Of a stretch of 58,054 nucleotides of DNA, positions 26,681 to 35,795 are shown piece by piece. Position 1 is the first letter of the stretch. Each line of letters opens with the position of its first letter. The DNA comes from Thermodesulfovibrionales bacterium (GTDB taxonomy: Bacteria; Nitrospirota; Thermodesulfovibrionia; Thermodesulfovibrionales; UBA9159), in contig DASRZP010000002.1 in NCBI GenBank assembly GCA_035686305.1, positions 1-58,054 of the forward strand, written 5' to 3'. A program made the position numbers and the translations under genes. Below the pieces are notes generated by a model. That model was not told the DNA's origin. It did not search any database and worked only from the letters and a program-made list of their open reading frames with translations.

Positions 26681-27519
26681 ATACGAACATAGACTTCTTG
26701 ATTCAGACGCTCAATGAGGAAAAAAACCTCCCCTACGCCCTCGAAAGCTGTTCGTTTGCAGACCAGGTCTTCGTCCTCGATGCGGGTTCCAGCGACAGGA
26801 CAAGACAGATTGCCGAAAGATCCGGCGCTATTTTCGAACACCATGAATGGGAAGGATTCGCCCGCCAGAAGAATTGGGGGTTGTGCAATCTGCCGATCAA
26901 GGCCGAATGGGTGTTTATCTTGGATGCTGATGAAGCAATAACACCGTTATTGCGTCATGAGTTGATCGCCATAGCTTCGGGAAAGGTTTCCACGAAGAAC
27001 GCCGGATATCATGTGAACCGATATTTTGTCTGGGGAGGAAAGAGAATTCGCCATTGCGGTTACTACCCGTCCTGGAACCTCCGGTTTATAAGGCATGGCA
27101 GGGCAAGGTACGAGGATCGCGATGTTCATGAACACATGGTGGTCGATGGTCCCGTCGGATACCTTGAAAACGAGATGCGTCATGAAGATCGGCGGGGTCG
27201 AGATTATTTATGGCAGAAACATCTGAAATATGCGGAGCTCGAAGCGCGGGAGATGGTGAAGACTGTTTTGGGGCAATCAACCGGAGGTCTGAGGCCGTCT
27301 TTCCTTGGTAATACACTTGAAAGGCGCAGGGCAATAAAGGAAAGGATCTGGCCCTATTTGCCCGGCCGGTGGCTGTTCAGGTTCTTTTATATGTATATAA
27401 TGAAGCGGGGCTTTCTTGACGGAAATGCAGGACTTGATATGTGTCTTTTTATGGCCCGCTATGAAATGGAAATTACACGAAAATACAGGTACTTAATAAA
27501 AGAGTCAGCCGTTGCATAA
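26677..27519 (+). CDS. glycosyltransferase family 2 (WaaE/KdtX-like)
   Basis: A 280-residue GT-A enzyme. The start at 26677 is fixed by a 4-bp ATGA overlap with the acetyltransferase gene; a longer upstream frame is just a read-through of that gene. Motifs: FLIQTLNEEKNLPYALES, VFVLDAGSSDRTRQIAE, EHHEWEGFARQKNWGL and the metal-binding FILDADEAIT near 88. The FARQKNWGL and DADE pattern matches the WaaE/KdtX-like group that adds glucose-type sugars. Donor and acceptor are unknown. It overlaps the next gene by 8 bp. Confidence 0.85.
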   Translation: MNTNIDFLIQTLNEEKNLPYALESCSFADQVFVLDAGSSDRTRQIAERSGAIFEHHEWEGFARQKNWGLCNLPIKAEWVFILDADEAITPLLRHELIAIASGKVSTKNAGYHVNRYFVWGGKRIRHCGYYPSWNLRFIRHGRARYEDRDVHEHMVVDGPVGYLENEMRHEDRRGRDYLWQKHLKYAELEAREMVKTVLGQSTGGLRPSFLGNTLERRRAIKERIWPYLPGRWLFRFFYMYIMKRGFLDGNAGLDMCLFMARYEMEITRKYRYLIKESAVA

Positions 27520-28252
27520 AATATCTATAATAACTGCAACTTTGAATAGCGAGGCGACTATCGGTGACTGTCTTGCTTCCATCCATGATCAAAGTATCGA
27601 AGTCGAGCATCTGATTATTGACGGCGGCTCGACTGACAGCACATTAGACATTGTCAAATCATATCCCCATGTCGCAACGATAGTTTCAGAACCCGATAGC
27701 GGCATCTATGATGCCATGAATAAGGGAATTAAACTGGCCACTGGAGATGTCATCGGCATATTGAATTCGGACGACTTCTACGCCGGCCTGGATACACTTG
27801 AGAAGGTCGCTCAGGTATTGTCGCAGGTCGGCATTGACTCCTGTTATGGCGATCTTGTCTATTTTGACCCGGCTGACACAGCGAGAATTGTGAGAAAGTG
27901 GAAGTCCGGTTATTATCATGACCGAAGGTTTCACTGGGGATGGATGCCTCCTCATCCGACCTTTTTTGTCCGGCGGTCCGTTTACGAGAAATACGGTGCC
28001 TTTAGACTAACCCTCGGCTCTGCCGCTGATTATGAGTTGATGCTTCGCCTCTTGGTCAAATGCAGGATCACCACTTCTTATATACCGGAGGTCCTTGTCA
28101 GGATGCGCGCAGGTGGAGTGAGCAACGTATCACTGAAGAACCGGCTAATGGCGAATCGAATGGACCGCCTCGCATGGGAGGTCAACGGATTACGACCTTA
28201 TCCCTGGACAACATATCTTAAGCCGTTATCTAAGGTTATTCAGTTTTTGTGA
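27512..28252 (+). CDS. glycosyltransferase family 2 (WcaE-like)
   Basis: A 246-residue GT-A enzyme with a TTG start overlapping the previous gene by 8 bp. Motifs: ISIITATLNSEATIGDCLAS, EHLIIDGGSTDSTLDI, SEPDSGIYDAMNKGIKLATGD and the DxD-like site ILNSDDFYAG. The segment MPPHPTFFVRRSVYEKYGAF near 145-165 is typical of this PGL/WcaE-like subgroup. It should add a sugar of the repeat unit. It closes the run of sugar-adding genes; the exosortase core begins 32 bp later. Confidence 0.85.
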   Translation: MHKISIITATLNSEATIGDCLASIHDQSIEVEHLIIDGGSTDSTLDIVKSYPHVATIVSEPDSGIYDAMNKGIKLATGDVIGILNSDDFYAGLDTLEKVAQVLSQVGIDSCYGDLVYFDPADTARIVRKWKSGYYHDRRFHWGWMPPHPTFFVRRSVYEKYGAFRLTLGSAADYELMLRLLVKCRITTSYIPEVLVRMRAGGVSNVSLKNRLMANRMDRLAWEVNGLRPYPWTTYLKPLSKVIQFL

Positions 28253-28284
28253 AGAGAAAGAGATAGTTGGGAAGGAACACAGTA

Positions 28285-29886
28285 ATGAAAGCATTCGAAG
28301 GAATCTCGATCAGCCCTGCGGGTTGGATGAAGGCGACATGTTATGCTGTCGTGCTGTTTCTCGTCTATTATACGGCTCTAAAGGAACTGTATTCTCAATG
28401 GTCGGGAGAGGAGTACTCATACTGCTGGTTTATTCCTTTCATTGTGCTCTACCTGATATGGGAAAAGCGGGCGGAGCTCGGCAGGCTCCCCTCCTCTCCT
28501 TCCTGGCAGGGGCTCGCGCTCCTCTGCATCGGTATCTTTCTTTTCTGGCTGGGTGAACTGGGGGGGGAGTACACTACGCTCTATGTGTCGCTCTGGTTTG
28601 TCATCATCGGGATTGTGTGGCTCCATATAGGCCGGGACAAGATGAAGAGCATTGCATTCCCGTTCGTGGTGATGCTTGCGATGTTCCCCCTGCCGACGTT
28701 TGTCTACACGCGCGTTACCCTATGGGCAAAGATGGTTTCGTCCCAGTTGGGCGCCTGGATGCTCCAGGCAGCAGGAATGCCCGTATATCGCGAGGGCAAC
28801 ATCATCGACCTCGGGTTCACCCGGCTTCAGGTCGTCGACGCCTGCAGCGGTCTCCGGTATATTGTGCCTATGATGCTCATCGGCCTCCTCATTGCATACT
28901 GGTTTAAGGGCCATATCTGGAAGAAAACGGCGCTGTTCCTTTTGTCCCTGCCGCTTTCGATCTTCATGAACAGTTTCAGAATCGCCTTTACCGGCATGTT
29001 ATACAGTATTGTCGGCCCGGCCGCAGCAGAAGGTTTCTTCCATGGCTTTTCCGGATGGCTCGTCTTCATGGCAGCCTTTCCTGTCTTCCTTGCCGGGATG
29101 TGGGTCTTGAAGAGACTGCCCCCGAGGGATGCCGGAAGTGGAGATGCACTGGTGCATGTACGCGCGGATGCAGGGGCGGTGGAGTCCGTCACCCCCGAAA
29201 ACCAGGACAAAGAGGCATCAACGGTGAAGAGACTCCTCCTCCCTCAATTCATCGTCAGCATGGCGATGCTTTTGCTGACTTTCGGATTCTCCCACGGTGT
29301 AGAGTTCCGTCAAAAGGTGCCGGTCAGTAAACCCTTCAACGAGTTTCCCATGGAGGTCGGGGAATGGAAGGGGACCAGCGAACAGATGGAATCGCAGTTT
29401 CGAAATGCCTTGAACTTTAGTGATTATATCATCGCGAATTACAGAAATCCGCAAGGTAAGACGGTGAACTTCTACGTTGCCTACTACCAGGACCAGCGAA
29501 AGGGCGAGTCAATTCATTCGCCGGAATCCTGTCTCCCGGGAAGCGGTTGGGATTTCAAGGACGCCGGTGCAGTAACCGTTCCCCTCAATGATGGCGGGTC
29601 TTCACTGCCGGTGAGCAGGGCTTATATGGAAAAGGCAGGAATGAGGGAACTCACGTACTACTGGTTCCCTCAGCGGGGCCGCACGCTCACAAAGCTCTAC
29701 GAGCTCAAACTGTTCACATTCTGGGACGCGTTGACGAAGCAGAGGACAGACGGCGCATTGGTACGCGTGATAACGCCGGTATACGATTCAGAGGGGATGA
29801 AGGATGCCGAAGAGCGTCTGCAGTCTTTCACGAGAAAGATCGTGCCGGTCCTGGAAGGGTTCATCCCCGGTAAGGACCTGCGGTAA
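28285..29886 (+). CDS. xrtD: exosortase D (VPLPA-CTERM type) fused to EpsI domain
   Basis: A 533-residue protein. The start at 28285 follows GGGAAGGAAC (28268-28277); a TTG at 28267 is less likely. Residues 15-280 form the eight-helix exosortase domain with the full triad: Cys187 in VVDACSGLRY, Arg232 in NSFRIAFTG and His253 in EGFFHGFSGW. Residues 325-533 are an EpsI domain (FPMEVGEWKGTSEQME, GESIHSPESCLPGSGW), fused to the protease as in exosortase D. It should cut the hydrophobic tails of PEP-CTERM proteins and transfer them to an envelope acceptor. The three VPLPA-type proteins at 203, 7696 and 39342 are its likely substrates. The acceptor is probably made by the surrounding polysaccharide genes (family knowledge and inference). 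Confidence 0.85.
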   Translation: MKAFEGISISPAGWMKATCYAVVLFLVYYTALKELYSQWSGEEYSYCWFIPFIVLYLIWEKRAELGRLPSSPSWQGLALLCIGIFLFWLGELGGEYTTLYVSLWFVIIGIVWLHIGRDKMKSIAFPFVVMLAMFPLPTFVYTRVTLWAKMVSSQLGAWMLQAAGMPVYREGNIIDLGFTRLQVVDACSGLRYIVPMMLIGLLIAYWFKGHIWKKTALFLLSLPLSIFMNSFRIAFTGMLYSIVGPAAAEGFFHGFSGWLVFMAAFPVFLAGMWVLKRLPPRDAGSGDALVHVRADAGAVESVTPENQDKEASTVKRLLLPQFIVSMAMLLLTFGFSHGVEFRQKVPVSKPFNEFPMEVGEWKGTSEQMESQFRNALNFSDYIIANYRNPQGKTVNFYVAYYQDQRKGESIHSPESCLPGSGWDFKDAGAVTVPLNDGGSSLPVSRAYMEKAGMRELTYYWFPQRGRTLTKLYELKLFTFWDALTKQRTDGALVRVITPVYDSEGMKDAEERLQSFTRKIVPVLEGFIPGKDLR

Positions 29887-29891
29887 GCCTC

Positions 29892-31535
29892 ATGATATAC
29901 GCAACGACCCTGCTGATGTCGGTGTTCATCACCGTCAGCCTGATGCCGATCACGGTGAAGCTGGCAACCAGGTATCAAATGGTTGATTTCCCCAACCCGC
30001 GAAAGGTACACGTGCGACCTGTGCCGAGGATCGGAGGTCTGGCGATGGCTGCCGGAGCCTTTCTTCCGATCATCATCTGGATGCCGTCGGATCAATTTGT
30101 GAGGGCCTTCATGGCATCGACGGGTACGCTTGTGCTGTTCGGTTTCGTTGATGATATGAAAGGACTTGGATACAAGACAAAATTTGCCGGACAGATCCTC
30201 GCGGCAGTGATCATCGTGGTCTTCGGAGGCGTCAGGATAGACTCCATGGGAAGCCTCCTGCCTGGCGGAATGCAATTGCCTGGGTGGTTTTCTTTCCCCT
30301 TCACTCTCGTCGCGATTGTTGGTGTCACAAATGCCGTCAACATGGCCGATGGCCTGGACGGTCTGGCAGGCGGCATTTCCCTTCTCGTACTGTGCTGTAT
30401 AGGATATCTTGCCCATATTCAGGGGAATACCGTTGTTATCCTTCTGTCATTGGCACTGGCAGGCGCGATTTTCGGATTCCTCCGCTATAACACCTATCCT
30501 GCGAATATCTTCATGGGCGATACAGGAAGCCAGCTCCTCGGGTTTGCGTCGGTGGTGCTTGCAATGAAGGTTACCCAGGGCGACACGCCCTTCAGCCCCG
30601 TCTTGCCGCTGATCATCCTCGGCTTTCCCATCCTCGATACGCTGACCGTTATGGCGGAACGGATAAGAGAGGGCAGGTCTCCCTTCTCTCCGGACAAGAA
30701 CCACTTTCATCACCGGCTCATGGGCCTCGGACTTTCACATACCGAGGCGGTCTTCGCGATCTATCTTGTCCAGGCGGCGATGATCGTTTCAGCCATCCTC
30801 TTCAAGTATTACTCGGATTGGGCGCTTGTTATCTCGTATGCCGTTTTTTCCGCAGTCGTCATAAGCGCCTTTGCCGTTGCCGGCAGGAAAGGGTATCGCT
30901 TCTCATGGCATCCGGTGATCGGTCAGATGATCAGGGGGAGATTGCGAAGAATCAGGGATGACAACTGGATTACCAGGATATCATTCGCCCTCTCGAGTAT
31001 AATCGTTCCGGTGCTCCTTCTCTTGTCCTGCCTTCTTCCTGCAAATATCCCCGGATATGTCTCTTTCATCGCCGTGTGCTTCTCTTTGCTCATCGTAGCG
31101 GTTCGGCTCCTTTGGAAGGGGCAGATGGGTTTCTGCCTGAGGTTTGTGGTCTATCTGACTGTCCCCCTTGTCCTCTACCTCATTCGGGAAGGCAGAGGGG
31201 CCTGGCACGGCGAAATAATGTTCACCCTGTATCATCTCTCCTTCGGTCTGACGGCGCTCTTCGTTCTTCTCTCGGTGAAATACGCGAATAATACGAAGGC
31301 ATTCAGGATGACGACCATGGACTTTCTCGTTATCTTCATCGCCGTTGTCGTGCCCAATCTGCCTGACCAGTCGATCCAGAACTACCACCTGGGACTTCTC
31401 GCGGTAGAGATCATCGTGCTGTTATTCAGTTATGAAGTCCTGATTACCGAGCGTCGGGGAAGACTCGATGCCTTAACAGCTTCGACCCTGCTGGCCCTGA
31501 CACTCCTCGCTATAAGGGGCGGAGCGGGATTATAG
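29892..31535 (+). CDS. WecA/MraY-like sugar-1-phosphate transferase with long C-terminal membrane extension
   Basis: A 547-residue membrane protein that starts the lipid-linked sugar chain by transferring a GlcNAc-1-phosphate-type unit to undecaprenyl phosphate. Signature motifs: FVDDMKGL (86-92), NAVNMADGLDG (147-157), FMGDTGSQLLGF (207-218) and HFHHRLMGLG (271-280). The first 330 residues match the usual whole length of WecA. About 215 further residues carry some six more hydrophobic segments with no motif I know. This is an unusual fusion or extension. The gene lies 5 bp after exosortase D, and such pairing is common in exosortase-linked exopolysaccharide loci. Confidence 0.85.
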   Translation: MIYATTLLMSVFITVSLMPITVKLATRYQMVDFPNPRKVHVRPVPRIGGLAMAAGAFLPIIIWMPSDQFVRAFMASTGTLVLFGFVDDMKGLGYKTKFAGQILAAVIIVVFGGVRIDSMGSLLPGGMQLPGWFSFPFTLVAIVGVTNAVNMADGLDGLAGGISLLVLCCIGYLAHIQGNTVVILLSLALAGAIFGFLRYNTYPANIFMGDTGSQLLGFASVVLAMKVTQGDTPFSPVLPLIILGFPILDTLTVMAERIREGRSPFSPDKNHFHHRLMGLGLSHTEAVFAIYLVQAAMIVSAILFKYYSDWALVISYAVFSAVVISAFAVAGRKGYRFSWHPVIGQMIRGRLRRIRDDNWITRISFALSSIIVPVLLLLSCLLPANIPGYVSFIAVCFSLLIVAVRLLWKGQMGFCLRFVVYLTVPLVLYLIREGRGAWHGEIMFTLYHLSFGLTALFVLLSVKYANNTKAFRMTTMDFLVIFIAVVVPNLPDQSIQNYHLGLLAVEIIVLLFSYEVLITERRGRLDALTASTLLALTLLAIRGGAGL

Positions 31536-31550
31536 CAAAGAACGATGTCT

Positions 31551-31600
31551 TGGAGGGGTAGGCCTGTGTGCCTAGCCGGTCTTCAGGAGACGCCCCTCCA
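31551..31600 (+). other. long stem-loop between the WecA-like and TPR genes
   Basis: TGGAGGGG (31551-31558) pairs with CCCCTCCA (31593-31600). A nested TAGGC/GCCTA hairpin (31559-31563 with 31570-31574) lies inside. No T tract follows. It ends 16 bp before the AAGGAGG ribosome site of the next gene, so it could tune processing, termination or translation within the operon. Confidence 0.5.
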
Positions 31601-31627
31601 CAGCAAGCAAAATAAGGAGGAGATCTC

Positions 31628-33625
31628 ATGTTCATGAAGCGTAGAATGATGCTCGGAGTGGCGATGATGCTGACTGCTGTCGCGCTTTTGTCGGGCTGCG
31701 GCGGGCCGGAGGAAAAGAAGGCCAAGTTTTACAGCAAGGGCAAGGCGTTGTATGAAAGAGGGGATTATGTGAAAGCCGGACTGGAGTTTAAGAATGCCGT
31801 CCAGATCGATCCCAAGTATGCTGACGCTTACTACATGCTCGGGCTCGTCGCACTGAAATCAGGAGACCCCAGGGCCGCGTACGGGAGTTTTTCCAAAGTC
31901 GTAGAACTCTCGCCGCAGCACGCCGGCGCCCAGATACAACTCGGCTGGTTTCTGTTAGGTGCAGGGAAGACAGGCGAGGCGATGGATAAGGTTGAACTCG
32001 TCCTGAAGGGCGAACCGAAAGACGAGGATGCCCTTATTCTCAAAGGGGCTGTCTTGGTGAAGAAGAAGCGTAATGACGAGGCCCGTCGATTCCTGGAATC
32101 CGTTGTGGGACGGGATATCCGAAAACCGGAGGGCTATCTGCTCCTGAGCTCTCTTTACGCGCAGAAGGGAGATACGGAGGGTGTCGAAAAGAGACTGCTC
32201 GAGGGTATAAAGCTCAATGAAAAGGCGGTGCCTCTCCACCTGGCCCTTGCAGACCTTTACCTGAAAACGAAGAGGACCGATGAGGCAGCGGGCGTTATGC
32301 AGAAGCTCGTCAAACTGGAGCCTGAGGCATCCCGGCATCATCTTACGCTCGCAGGGATTTACTGGAATGCAGGCAAAGAACAGCAGGCTGTGGACGTGCT
32401 GAAATCATTCGTATCGGCCGATCCGAAAAAGGAGGAACGATGGGTCCAGACGGCAGACTTCTATAATACGAGGAACAGACCGGCCGAAGCCGAACAGCAG
32501 TTAAAAGAAGGAATCCGCGTGAACGAGAAAAGCTTCCGGATTCGCTTTGCCCTGAGCGCGCTGTATGTGAGTACCAACCGCCCTGATCAAGCCATCGCTG
32601 CACTTCAGGAATGTCTGAAGCTGGAGAAGGATTCGGCGAATCCCCAGGTCCTCTATGCGAAGAATTCTCTTGCCCAAATCTATTTTGCCCGGCAGGCAAT
32701 CGACAAAGCAACAAAATATCTCGATGAGGTGCTCAAGGAAAGCCCGAAGAACCTCGATGCAAATTACCTGAAGGGTACCATCCATCTCAGAAAGCTGGAA
32801 GGGGTGCAGGCAGTTTCATCGTTCCGGACCGTGATCAGCGACAACCCGCAATTCATTCCGGGATACATCAGTCTTGCCGAAGCTCATGCCGTGAATAAGG
32901 AGATGAATCTTGCCTTCGACACCCTCCGGGATGCATTGAAGATCGCGCCCGGTTCAAGGGATGTGATCCGCGCAATGGCCCGCCTCTACGGGGTCCAGAA
33001 AGATTTCAAGAATGCCGAAGCCCAATATCGCGGGCTTCTTGCTGCCAATCCCAAAGACCTTGAAGTCAGGGCCGACCTGGGGGACCTCATGATGAGGGCA
33101 GGGGATTTCAGAAAGGCAGAGACCGAATACGCTGCTATAGAGAGGCTGGCGCCCAACCATCCCCTGGGCTATGTCAAACTGAGCGCCTGTTACATGGCAC
33201 AAAGAAAATGGGACAAGGCAATCGCAGAACTTGAGAATGTCGTGCGCACCCATCCGGAGCTGTGGTCGCCTGCGAATGATCTCGCGTACCTCTTGACTGA
33301 ATACGGCGGAGGAAGGAAAGACCTCGACCGGGCTCTTCTCCTCGCAGAGAAGGCGAAATCTCTGAATCCTGACAATCCCGCTGTCATGGATACCGTCGGC
33401 TGGATCAACTACCGGAAGGGTGATCTGAATCAGGCCGTTGCCCTACTCGCTAAGGCGCAGGAGAAGGCCCCTGGGAACCCCTCGATCAATTATCATCTGG
33501 GTATGGCATATAGCCGCGCCGGCGACGCCTCGAAGGCGAAGGAATATCTGAAGATTGCACTCGCTTCAAAGACCGATTTCCCCGGCAAGGAGGAGGCTGA
33601 GAAGACCATGGCAGGGATCCGTTAG
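31628..33625 (+). CDS. TPR-repeat lipoprotein of the exosortase system (PrsT-like)
   Basis: A 665-residue lipoprotein with ribosome site AAGGAGGAG (31614-31622) and a lipobox LLSGCG with the lipidated Cys near residue 24. The mature part is a long array of tetratricopeptide repeats (for example YYMLGLVALKSGDPRAAYGSFSKVV, WINYRKGDLNQAVALLAKAQ) giving an all-helical scaffold. It resembles the large TPR lipoprotein regularly found beside exosortase and exopolysaccharide genes, though that family is usually longer, near 850-900 residues. It probably organises the export or sorting machinery at the periplasmic side of a membrane. Confidence 0.8.
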   Translation: MFMKRRMMLGVAMMLTAVALLSGCGGPEEKKAKFYSKGKALYERGDYVKAGLEFKNAVQIDPKYADAYYMLGLVALKSGDPRAAYGSFSKVVELSPQHAGAQIQLGWFLLGAGKTGEAMDKVELVLKGEPKDEDALILKGAVLVKKKRNDEARRFLESVVGRDIRKPEGYLLLSSLYAQKGDTEGVEKRLLEGIKLNEKAVPLHLALADLYLKTKRTDEAAGVMQKLVKLEPEASRHHLTLAGIYWNAGKEQQAVDVLKSFVSADPKKEERWVQTADFYNTRNRPAEAEQQLKEGIRVNEKSFRIRFALSALYVSTNRPDQAIAALQECLKLEKDSANPQVLYAKNSLAQIYFARQAIDKATKYLDEVLKESPKNLDANYLKGTIHLRKLEGVQAVSSFRTVISDNPQFIPGYISLAEAHAVNKEMNLAFDTLRDALKIAPGSRDVIRAMARLYGVQKDFKNAEAQYRGLLAANPKDLEVRADLGDLMMRAGDFRKAETEYAAIERLAPNHPLGYVKLSACYMAQRKWDKAIAELENVVRTHPELWSPANDLAYLLTEYGGGRKDLDRALLLAEKAKSLNPDNPAVMDTVGWINYRKGDLNQAVALLAKAQEKAPGNPSINYHLGMAYSRAGDASKAKEYLKIALASKTDFPGKEEAEKTMAGIR

Positions 33626-33762
33626 CACATCTGAAAATGAGTTGAGAAGTCCTTAGCATCGGAAAGCCTGGATCGAGGGATGATCGTTTGATCTTGATTC
33701 AGGCTTTCTGCCACTGAAGCACTCCAGGCGAACTGCCGATTCGACCCTGCCTGAAACACAAT

Positions 33763-33807
33763 CTTAACAGAAGTGTAATAAAACGGTAATGACCTTTGGG
33801 TTAGCAT
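33763..33807 (+). promoter_or_regulatory. Pho-box-like promoter before the polysaccharide export operon
   Basis: Three repeats at 11-bp steps: CTTAACA (33763), TGTAATA (33774) and GGTAATG (33785). A -10-like TAGCAT (33802-33807) follows after 10 bp. It would drive the genes from 33900 to 38211. The 274-bp gap before the gene holds nothing else I can identify. Confidence 0.55.
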
Positions 33808-33899
33808 GTTCAGTCAGCGAAACTAGTACGGCAAGAGACCCATCGTAAGAATACTGTGGCGCAAGCTGCGTTACGAGAACTGTCGTGGAACGAACGAGA

Positions 33900-34538
33900 A
33901 TGCTTCGGATAGTACTGACTCTCATAATGGCCGGGACCCTCGTCGCCTCCTCTCCGGTCCTGTCGCGGGCTGGAGGCGAAGATATCTCCGCTCCCCCGGG
34001 GTCCGAGGCAGCGGCAACCCCCGAAACGTCTCCGACGGAAGGGGCGCCCGATGCGTCGAGTTATCTCATAGGGCCGGGAGATGTGCTTGATGTTGCCGTG
34101 TGGAAGGATGAGGCTTTAACGCGGTCGTGCATTGTGCGGCCCGATGGGGCCATCTCATTCCCTCTGATCGGAGAAGTGCGTGTTGAGGGGAGGACCGTAG
34201 CCGACGTCAAAGAAGAGATGGAAAAGAGGCTCGACCGTTATGTCCCGGGGACGACGCTGTCAGTTGAGGTCAAGCAGGTGAACAGCATGATCATTTACGT
34301 CATCGGCAAAGTCAACGCGCCCGGCCGGTACATCATGAATACCAATGTCAATGTCCTGCAGGCCCTCGCCACTGCCGGGGGTCTCAATATCTTCGCGAAG
34401 AGGAACAAGATTAAGATATTCCGGCAGGAAGACCACGAGACCGTCATCTTTCCCTTTGAATACGACGAGGTTGTCGAAGGTAAGCGGCTCGATCGGAACA
34501 TCATGCTCAAACGGGGCGACATTGTCGTCATCCCCTGA
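33900..34538 (+). CDS. Wza-like polysaccharide export protein
   Basis: A 212-residue exported protein, started at the ATG at 33900; a GTG at 33885 would add five residues and neither has a strong ribosome site. A signal segment covers about 1-22. A linker rich in Pro, Ala and Glu leads into the polysaccharide export domain (YLIGPGDVLDVAVWKDEALTR, IVRPDGAISFPLIGEV). A SLBB-type domain follows (VIGKVNAPGRYIMNTNVNVLQALATAGG). It lacks a lipobox Cys, unlike E. coli Wza. It should form or line the periplasm/outer-membrane export channel for the polysaccharide. Its stop overlaps the next start by one base. Confidence 0.85.
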   Translation: MLRIVLTLIMAGTLVASSPVLSRAGGEDISAPPGSEAAATPETSPTEGAPDASSYLIGPGDVLDVAVWKDEALTRSCIVRPDGAISFPLIGEVRVEGRTVADVKEEMEKRLDRYVPGTTLSVEVKQVNSMIIYVIGKVNAPGRYIMNTNVNVLQALATAGGLNIFAKRNKIKIFRQEDHETVIFPFEYDEVVEGKRLDRNIMLKRGDIVVIP

Positions 34539-35767
34539 TGCTCTATGTGCCCGTACTCCTTTCTATCCTCTTGCTCCTGTCATGCGCGGCGCCCGGATGG
34601 GGAGACGACTTCAGCATTGTTCCGTCAATCACGGTCAAAGAGGAATATAATACGAACATCTTGCTGGCGGCAAGCGATATGAAGGATGATTTCATCACCA
34701 CGATCTCTCCAGGTTTGGAAATCGTCGACCATACAGGGCGTTTCGATGGAGATCTGCTTGTTCGATTCGACAGGCTCGAATATGCCGAAAACCAGGGCCT
34801 CAGCGCGACAAATAAGACCTACAGCGGAAGACTGCGGTACCTCGTCACGCCCCTGCTCGGCATTTCAGCCGAAGCGTCCTATGTGAGGCTTCCCAATCCG
34901 GCCCTCGTTACGGGGAGTACCGGCATCGTGACGACAAAGTCTCCCTGGGACCGTATTACTTCTTCCCTGTCCGCTGACTATCGGCTTACCGAAAAGGCAG
35001 CAGCGCAACTCTCCTATAGCTACGCCAGGGACCATTTTGAAAATGCGACGAGCAGTAACGATACGTCCCACAATCTGAACGCAGGGCTCGAATACGATCT
35101 CAGCGAGTACTTCCCCTCGGTGAAGGGGAGACTGAATGCCGGGTACGGTCATTATTTCTCCAGCACTTCCCGGACCGATAATATCGCGGGTACAGTGGGT
35201 TTTTCACGGCAGATTGATGAACTCTGGAGTGTAAGCGCCGACATTGGACCCATTTACGTAAGGTCCACCGTGCTTGTAGGTCAGTTGGTACCTGATTTTT
35301 TGGACATCGACGGCCTGGAGATCCCCGTTGGCTACCACGTGGTCACGGAACAACGGACTAATTCAGGCTGGGGATGGTGGGGAAAGGCCTCGCTCAATTA
35401 TGGCGGTGAATACGTCAATGGCGCTCTAGCTTACACGAGGAGTCTCAGCACCTCGACCGGTTACAACGGTGCAGCCGAGAGCAATGCCGTGACGCTCTCG
35501 GCCCAGTATCGGCTTGCTTCAGAGCTGTCGGCCCTCTTTTCTTCCTCCTACTACACGCTCAAATCCGACCCTTCACGATTCTCCTCGCAGGTTATCAACC
35601 AGAAGACTCTGGTGGTCAGCCCCTCGCTCCGCTACGAATTCTCGAAAGATATGGCCATGGAGCTGTCCTACGAATACACCAAGGTCGACTATCCTGCGTC
35701 AAACACCTCGGCGAACAGACAGGTGATCTCTCTTCGCCTGTTATTCCAGAGCCCCTTGTTCCATTAG
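34538..35767 (+). CDS. outer-membrane beta-barrel protein of the exosortase/EPS system
   Basis: A 409-residue protein with a signal peptide (residues 1-22) whose start overlaps the stop of the export gene (TGATG). The mature part shows alternating polar and hydrophobic strands throughout (SGRLRYLVTPLLGISAEASYV, AAAQLSYSYARDHFENAT) and a barrel-type end VISLRLLFQSPLFH. It resembles the uncharacterised beta-barrel family found beside PEP-CTERM export genes and the EpsL type. A role as an outer-membrane conduit or anchor for the polymer is inferred from position. Confidence 0.75.
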   Translation: MLYVPVLLSILLLLSCAAPGWGDDFSIVPSITVKEEYNTNILLAASDMKDDFITTISPGLEIVDHTGRFDGDLLVRFDRLEYAENQGLSATNKTYSGRLRYLVTPLLGISAEASYVRLPNPALVTGSTGIVTTKSPWDRITSSLSADYRLTEKAAAQLSYSYARDHFENATSSNDTSHNLNAGLEYDLSEYFPSVKGRLNAGYGHYFSSTSRTDNIAGTVGFSRQIDELWSVSADIGPIYVRSTVLVGQLVPDFLDIDGLEIPVGYHVVTEQRTNSGWGWWGKASLNYGGEYVNGALAYTRSLSTSTGYNGAAESNAVTLSAQYRLASELSALFSSSYYTLKSDPSRFSSQVINQKTLVVSPSLRYEFSKDMAMELSYEYTKVDYPASNTSANRQVISLRLLFQSPLFH

Positions 35768-35795
35768 GGTGATCAAGAGAAATGAGGGAAGTGTT

